64,000 nt of DNA from assembly GCA_029560875.1 (NCBI GenBank), contig JAKQKB010000072.1, positions 1-64,000 on the forward strand, in the 5' to 3' direction. Source of the stretch: Bacteroidota bacterium (GTDB taxonomy: Bacteria; Bacteroidota; Bacteroidia; Bacteroidales; Tenuifilaceae). Shown here in pieces: positions 59,003-64,000 of this stretch. The first letter of the stretch is position 1. Each line of letters opens with the position of its first letter. The position numbers and the translations under genes are program-made. Under the pieces are notes generated by a model. The model saw only the letters and a list, made by a program, of their open reading frames with translations, was not told the DNA's origin and made no database searches.

Positions 59003-60889
59003 ATGTCGCAACTTTTTGATATAAATAAAAATGCCTGCATTAACTGTTACGCTTGCGTAAGAGTTTGTCCTGTTAAAGCCATCGAGGTTAAGGCAGGGCA
59101 AAATTATGCCAGGATAATTCAAGAACGGTGCGTTGGGTGCGGAAGTTGTTTAAATATCTGTCCTGTTAATGCAGTATCGTACCGTTCATCGAAAAAAGAG
59201 GTACTTGAATTACTAAATACAGGCGCTAAAGTAGCTGCCATTTGCTCACCCAGTATTTCGGGGGAGTTTTCTGATATAACCGACTACCGCCGATTTGTAC
59301 AGATGATTAAAGCGTTAGGCTTTACCTACGTTTGCGAAGTTACTTTTGGTGTTGATTTAGTTGCGCAGGAGTACAAAAAACTTTTCGAAGATTTTAAAGG
59401 AAAGTACTTTATTACAAGTGTATGCCCTGTAGTAGTATCGATGGTTGAGAAGTACCACCCCGATTTAGTGCAAAACCTTGCACCAATCATCTCCCCAATA
59501 ATCGCCACAGCACAAGCAGTTCATAAGGAGTACGGTGCCGATACTAAAGTTGTTCTTATTGGCCCTTGCATTCAGAGTAAAGAAGAGGCTAAACTCTACA
59601 AAGGCGAAAGTCTGATTGACGAAAACTTGACCTTTGTTGAACTTCGTGAACTATTCGACGAGTTCAACATCAAGGAAAGTAATTTTGAGTATGCTGAATT
59701 TGATGAACCTATCGGCTACAAAGGCTCATTATTCCCAATCGGAAGCGGTATTCTGCAAGCAGTGGACATAAACCAAAGTTTGCTTTCAGGAAATATAATC
59801 AGTTCAAACGGTCCAGATAACACTCTGGAAGCATTGGAGCAGTTCGAAAGTAGCATTGAACTAATTAACCGTCACTTTAACCTATTCTACTGCGAAGGAT
59901 GCTTAATGGGGCCTGGAACATCAAAGGGAGGCAAAAAGTTTATTCGCCGAACAATGGTGGTAAATTACGCCAATAAACGTTTAAAAACCTTCGACCGCGA
60001 TAAGTGGGAAAAGAATATTGCCAAGAATACGAAAAACGATTACTCCAGAACATTCACTATCGACGACCAACGCCTTCCACCGCCATCAGAGCAAAAGGTT
60101 GAAGAAGTTTTAAAGGCTATCGACAAGGAGTTAATGGGAAAAGATTCTGGTTGTGAAGCCTGTGGGTATTCATCGTGCAGAGAGTTTGCAGCAGCTGTTG
60201 CATCGGGGCTGGCGCATACCGATATGTGTTTAAACTTTTCACTTAAAAATCGTCAGGAATACATTAAAACCCTCAGGGCAACTAATGAAAAGTTGGCTAA
60301 AACCCAAGAGGCACTTAGAGAATCGGAGAAAAAGGCACGAGTTGAGCAAGATGCAGCTCATGAAGCCTCCGAGACTATTACCACAATGCTCAAGAAACTA
60401 CCTTCGGCTGTGGTGATTATTGATAAAAAGATGAAAATTCTGCAAAGCAACCAAAGCTTTATAGACCTTTTAGGTGACGATGCTCTTGAAATCAATGATA
60501 TTATTCCTGGTCTAATTGGAGCTGACTTAAAAAGCCTTATCCCCTATAACATTCACAACTTATTCTCTTACGTTCTCCAGAACAATACCGATATTTTAAA
60601 CCGCGATATACACTACAAAGAGAACCTGCTCAACCTATCGGTATTTACAATAAAACCGAACAGTATTGTTGGTGCAGTAATACGCGATATGTACGCACCT
60701 GAGGTTCAAAAAGAGGAAGTTATGAAACGAATTACCGATGTTATTGATAAAAACCTTGCAATGGTTCAGAAAATTGGATTCTTGCTTGGCGAAGGAGCAT
60801 CGGAAACCGAGCAAATGCTACACTCAATTATTGAAACCTACAAGGAAAGCAATGCTCGTAAAGGCATATCAAACAAAAAAGAAGAATAG
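59003..60889 (+). CDS. Sensory [FeFe]-hydrogenase with C-terminal PAS domain
   Basis: The 628-residue protein has a two-[4Fe-4S] domain (CINCYACVRVCP, CVGCGSCLNICP), an H-cluster-like core (about 75-320), a CEACGYSSC cluster region, a coiled-coil (about 430-465) and a PAS domain (about 470-575: VVIIDKKMKILQSNQSFIDL). In the core, L1 is TSVCP (Val140 where catalytic enzymes have the relay Cys, Cys141 kept), L2 is GPCIQSKEE (Cys189) and L3 is FYCEGC (Tyr296, Cys297, Cys300). There is no kinase or other output domain. The SpoIIE phosphatase gene follows. It resembles the phosphatase-linked (group C3-like) sensory class. Confidence 0.88.
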   Translation: MSQLFDINKNACINCYACVRVCPVKAIEVKAGQNYARIIQERCVGCGSCLNICPVNAVSYRSSKKEVLELLNTGAKVAAICSPSISGEFSDITDYRRFVQMIKALGFTYVCEVTFGVDLVAQEYKKLFEDFKGKYFITSVCPVVVSMVEKYHPDLVQNLAPIISPIIATAQAVHKEYGADTKVVLIGPCIQSKEEAKLYKGESLIDENLTFVELRELFDEFNIKESNFEYAEFDEPIGYKGSLFPIGSGILQAVDINQSLLSGNIISSNGPDNTLEALEQFESSIELINRHFNLFYCEGCLMGPGTSKGGKKFIRRTMVVNYANKRLKTFDRDKWEKNIAKNTKNDYSRTFTIDDQRLPPPSEQKVEEVLKAIDKELMGKDSGCEACGYSSCREFAAAVASGLAHTDMCLNFSLKNRQEYIKTLRATNEKLAKTQEALRESEKKARVEQDAAHEASETITTMLKKLPSAVVIIDKKMKILQSNQSFIDLLGDDALEINDIIPGLIGADLKSLIPYNIHNLFSYVLQNNTDILNRDIHYKENLLNLSVFTIKPNSIVGAVIRDMYAPEVQKEEVMKRITDVIDKNLAMVQKIGFLLGEGASETEQMLHSIIETYKESNARKGISNKKEE

Positions 60890-60910
60890 CATCCCTGAAT
60901 AAGAGTAACT

Positions 60911-62092
60911 ATGTCGCAAAAGTTTTTCATAGAGGTAAACTGCCAGCAAAAAAATCACGACGGTGAGCGTATCTGCGGTGATGTTTTTTACTCTAAACGT
61001 ATTCAGGACGAGGAACGAACTATTGTTGTTCTTTCCGATGGTATGGGGCACGGAGTTAAAGCCAATGTACTGGCAACGCTCACATCAACAATGGCGTTTA
61101 ACTTTACCAAGGAGCACAAGGATATAAATACCATCGCGGAGATAATAATGAATACTCTACCCGTTTGCTCCGAACGCCAAATGAGCTATTCCACATTCAC
61201 TATTATTGATATTGAGCATAATGGCGAAACCCGAATACTTGAATACGATAATCCGGAGTGTTTTATAATGCGAAGTACGGAGGTATATCAACCCGAATGG
61301 CAATGCATAATCCTAAATAGCGATAAAAACGCTGGCAAGGAACTAAAGTACTGCCGCTTCACACCTCAAATTGAGGATAGAATCGTTATTTGGAGCGATG
61401 GCGTAGCCCAATCAGGTTTAGGCTCACCCGATTTACCGTTTGGTTGGAGTAACGAAGCACGAGAGTTTGTTGCTCGTATTGTAAAGAACGAACACGATAT
61501 TTCGGCCAGAAAACTAAGCACCAAGGTTGTTAATATGGCCTATGTTAACGACGATTATCATCCAAAAGATGATACTAGCTGTGCAACCATTTACTTCCGC
61601 AATCCTCGTAAACTCCTAATTTGCACAGGGCCTCCATTCGAGCAGGAAAACGATGCTAAACTGGCATCAATTTTCAATAATTTCGATGGTAAAAAAGTAA
61701 TCTGCGGAGCAACAACTGTAGATATTATTGCTCGCGAACTTAAAAGGGAGGTAAAAGATAATTTTGACTTTGTTGACCCCGATTTACCACCAACCAGCCA
61801 AATGGATGGCGCCGATTTGGTAACTGAAGGCATACTAACACTAAGTAAAGTAAATAACATACTCGACAGTTTCAACGAAACCTCATCGATAGGCAATGGC
61901 CCTGCCGACCAACTCGTAAAGTTAATTTTAGAAAGCGACAGTATTGACTTTGTAATCGGCACCTGCATTAACATTGCACACCAAGACCCTAACCTGCCGG
62001 TAGAACTAGAAATTAGGCGTACAGTGGTTAAGCGCATTGCGCATGTACTTCAAGAAAAATTCCTTAAAGAGGTAAATCTTCAATTCCTTTAA
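60911..62092 (+). CDS. SpoIIE-type protein phosphatase with extra C-terminal domain
   Basis: The 393-residue product has a PP2C/SpoIIE phosphatase domain (about 5-230) with metal-binding aspartates Asp24, Asp43 (VLSDGMGHG), Asp163 (WSDGVAQSG) and Asp221 (KDDTSC). The last ~160 residues (about 232-393: LICTGPPFEQEN, VICGATTVDIIAREL, GADLVTEGILTLSKVNNIL) form a separate alpha/beta domain that I cannot name. These phosphatases act on phosphoserine or phosphothreonine in partner-switching. It lies 21 bases after the PAS-type sensory hydrogenase, which should control it. Confidence 0.88.
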   Translation: MSQKFFIEVNCQQKNHDGERICGDVFYSKRIQDEERTIVVLSDGMGHGVKANVLATLTSTMAFNFTKEHKDINTIAEIIMNTLPVCSERQMSYSTFTIIDIEHNGETRILEYDNPECFIMRSTEVYQPEWQCIILNSDKNAGKELKYCRFTPQIEDRIVIWSDGVAQSGLGSPDLPFGWSNEAREFVARIVKNEHDISARKLSTKVVNMAYVNDDYHPKDDTSCATIYFRNPRKLLICTGPPFEQENDAKLASIFNNFDGKKVICGATTVDIIARELKREVKDNFDFVDPDLPPTSQMDGADLVTEGILTLSKVNNILDSFNETSSIGNGPADQLVKLILESDSIDFVIGTCINIAHQDPNLPVELEIRRTVVKRIAHVLQEKFLKEVNLQFL

Positions 62093-62131
62093 AATAGGGA
62101 GAACTAAACTTTATACCCATTTAGTTGTTGT

Positions 62132-62186
62132 AAATACCAGATTGGTAAAACAAATACATCTGTTAACACCAATGAAATTGGTATTT
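62132..62186. repeat. Nested inverted repeat downstream of the phosphatase gene
   Basis: AAATACCA (62132-62139) pairs with TGGTATTT (62179-62186), and ATTGGT (62141-62146) pairs with ACCAAT (62168-62173). No T-run follows. It may act as a weak terminator or as mRNA structure. Confidence 0.45.
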
Positions 62187-62288
62187 ATCAAAAGGTTTAT
62201 GCAATTAATCGTCGAATCTATTGACATTAATCAACTTTTTTATAATATTTACGTAATAATTAAGGGGTTGCACACAAAGCTAAAAACT

Positions 62289-64000
62289 ATGCGAATTAAT
62301 AAGACTTTATCCCTTTTAATTCTTACTCTTGGCATCGCTTTAAATTCGCGTTCGCAGGATTGGAATACTATCTATACGCTTGAAATGGACGCAGAATACT
62401 ATATGATGGATGGCGATTTCACTAAAGCAGCGGAAACCTACCTAAAAGCCCTAAAAAAATTTCCCGAAAGTGCCAATTTAATGTTCAAAGCTGGTTACTG
62501 TTACCTGAAAACAGATGATAAGAAAAAAGAGGCTTTATACTACCTTGAGGAGGCCGCACAAAAAGTATCGGATAAATACGATGGAAAGTCGCTTAAAGAA
62601 TCCAATTCACCACCAGAGGTTCTTTATAGTTTAGGTGTTGCTTATATGCTTGAACTCAACTTCGATAAAGCATCTGAAGTTTTCACTGAATATAAGAAAT
62701 ACGTTAAGCCCAAAGATGTTGAAGTAAATCAACTGATTGACCAACATCTAAAAAGTTGCGCGAACGCAAAAAGTTTCATCAATGCTCCTATTGGTTTGAA
62801 TCTTAAAAACCTTGGAGAATTGATAAACACAGACCAATCCAACTTCAATGCAGTTATATCGGGCGATGGAAAAACATTGGCTTATACCACTAAAACCCCT
62901 ACTGGCAATAAAATATTCGTCTCAAAGCAAGAAAATGACACTTGGACTAAGCCTGTAGATATTTCGAGAAACATTGACAGCAAATTTTTAAAAACATCCT
63001 GCCTATCTTATGAAGGCCAAGAATTATATCTAATAGAAGAAGACCCCGATAACTCTGAGATTGTTGTTAGTTTCTTGCAAAAAAACAAGTGGTCTAAACC
63101 GGTTAAAGCAGCCAAACCGATAAACTCAAAGTATAACGAAGGTCACGTTTTTGTTACAAAGGATGGCAATACAGTTTTTTTTACTAGCGATAGAAAAGGC
63201 GGATTTGGTGGATACGATATATACAAAACCACAATTGTAGGAGATAGCTGGAGCGACCCTGTTAATTTAGGTCCCAACATCAATACACCATTAAACGAGG
63301 AGTCACCATTCCTAACACCAGACGAAAAATACCTATTCTTTAGTTCCGAAGGTCATAACAGCATTGGAGGGTATGATATTTTTTACGTAAATCTTGAAAG
63401 CAGCAGTGATGTTAAGAACTTAGGATACCCCTTAAATACACCTGATAACAATGTGTTTTTTCAGCCAACAAGTCTAAATACCGGCTATTATTCGTTCTTT
63501 AACCCCGATGGAATCGGTGGTATGGATATTCATTCGATTGAAGTAATTCCTTATGTTGATTTAAAAATCAACATAATGCTTGCCGAAAATGCTCCTACAG
63601 ATAAAAATTACACTTTCACGTTAACAAACCTTGGCACAAACAAGATTATCGATAATAAAAATGCCAAAGGTATTAATCAGTACACCCAGAAAATTATGCC
63701 TGGCAAGTATAATATATCAGTTAATGGTGAAGGGTTTCAGTCCGCAGACAACATTGTTGAAATACCCAATAATCCATCTAAAGAAGAATTCCTAGTCAGC
63801 GTTGTTTTAAATGGAGTAAAAATAGAAGAACCTCCTGTTCTTTTAGCTGAAGTTCAAAAACCACAAGAAGCAATTAAGGAGGATATCAAGCCAGTGGTTA
63901 TCCCTGTTGTTGAACCTGTAAAAGCAGAACCTAAGAAGGAAGAGCCTGTTGTAACACCTATAAAAAAAGAAATAAAAAAGAGAGAGGTTGAAAAGCCTAA
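62289..64000 (+). CDS. TPR/PD40-repeat exported protein (partial, OmpA-type expected)
   Basis: The open frame starts at ATG 62289 with a signal peptide (cleavage near NSRSQ) and runs to the window edge (570 codons). A TPR-like helical domain comes first (about 30-150: GDFTKAAETYLKALKKFPES). PD40-type repeats follow (ISGDGKTLAYT, FFTSDRKGGFGGYDIY, SPFLTPDEKYLFFSSEG, about 190-420), then a beta-sandwich segment and a Pro/Lys-rich linker at the end. In Bacteroidota this layout leads to a C-terminal OmpA peptidoglycan-binding domain, as in PorE-type proteins. That domain would lie outside the window. Confidence 0.75.
   Translation, partial: MRINKTLSLLILTLGIALNSRSQDWNTIYTLEMDAEYYMMDGDFTKAAETYLKALKKFPESANLMFKAGYCYLKTDDKKKEALYYLEEAAQKVSDKYDGKSLKESNSPPEVLYSLGVAYMLELNFDKASEVFTEYKKYVKPKDVEVNQLIDQHLKSCANAKSFINAPIGLNLKNLGELINTDQSNFNAVISGDGKTLAYTTKTPTGNKIFVSKQENDTWTKPVDISRNIDSKFLKTSCLSYEGQELYLIEEDPDNSEIVVSFLQKNKWSKPVKAAKPINSKYNEGHVFVTKDGNTVFFTSDRKGGFGGYDIYKTTIVGDSWSDPVNLGPNINTPLNEESPFLTPDEKYLFFSSEGHNSIGGYDIFYVNLESSSDVKNLGYPLNTPDNNVFFQPTSLNTGYYSFFNPDGIGGMDIHSIEVIPYVDLKINIMLAENAPTDKNYTFTLTNLGTNKIIDNKNAKGINQYTQKIMPGKYNISVNGEGFQSADNIVEIPNNPSKEEFLVSVVLNGVKIEEPPVLLAEVQKPQEAIKEDIKPVVIPVVEPVKAEPKKEEPVVTPIKKEIKKREVEKP

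Noticed and set aside
61591-62037. 148-residue open frame antisense to the SpoIIE phosphatase gene
   Set aside because: It is wholly inside a well-supported gene, its composition is Ser/Leu-rich as expected for an antisense shadow, and it has no motif.
1-64000. rRNA, tRNA or CRISPR array
   Set aside because: No conserved rRNA text, no cloverleaf with a T-arm GTTCRA-type box in a spacer, and no regularly spaced repeats were seen.

Overview
The window reads as a stretch of chromosome from an anaerobic, fermentative Bacteroidota, probably of the Bacteroidales/Marinilabiliales group. Evidence: low G+C; genes typical of that phylum (GldF/GldG with a DUF4340 protein, the surE-lpxB and yicC-gmk-nadD groups, PD40/OmpA-type and WG-repeat exported proteins); few Shine-Dalgarno sequences; promoter-like TAnnTTTG elements; and oxygen-sensitive enzymes ([FeFe] hydrogenase, 2-oxoacid:ferredoxin oxidoreductase, radical-SAM HydE and HydG). 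No rRNA, tRNA or CRISPR array was seen. The species cannot be named from the sequence alone.

Layout. 1-8,000 is accessory: the end of an IS3-type element, a lipoprotein, a HEAT-repeat protein, an M23/LysM peptidase, a WG-repeat protein ending in a caspase domain, a Bro-N protein and an Mrr-type restriction enzyme. The last two are each followed by a copy of the same ~100-bp structured repeat. 8,000-27,600 is mostly housekeeping: aminotransferase, MltG, HAD phosphatase, flavoprotein, lipid kinase, DnaN, GldFG, SpoIID-like, LpxB and SurE. It is broken at ~17,675, where a sulfatase gene and a PAP2 gene meet tail to tail, both lacking their 3' ends.

27,900-36,000 is a fermentation block: ADP-forming acyl-CoA synthetase, flavodoxin, aminotransferase and a four-subunit 2-oxoacid:ferredoxin oxidoreductase. 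These could turn amino acids into acyl-CoA, reduced ferredoxin and ATP. 36,000-48,600 mixes housekeeping genes (nadD, gmk, yicC) with hydrogenase support genes (hydE, hydG, a TM1266-type regulator), a candidate small RNA and a large exported peptidase/PD40/barrel protein. HydF is not in the window.

49,900-62,100 is the most distinctive region. A leftward run hydC-hydB-hydA, then a sensory [FeFe]-hydrogenase fused to a histidine kinase, a lone receiver protein, a receiver-histidine kinase and rex, ends at a strong terminator. Divergent from it are a small [2Fe-2S] ferredoxin, a second sensory [FeFe]-hydrogenase carrying a PAS domain, and a SpoIIE-type phosphatase. Each side has a Rex-like palindrome near its start, and the one before hydC overlaps a promoter-like TAnnTTTG box. 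The arrangement suggests that Rex (NADH/NAD+ sensing) and two H-cluster sensor proteins together set the level of a bifurcating-type hydrogenase, with rex inside the operon it would repress. The window ends inside a TPR/PD40 exported protein gene.
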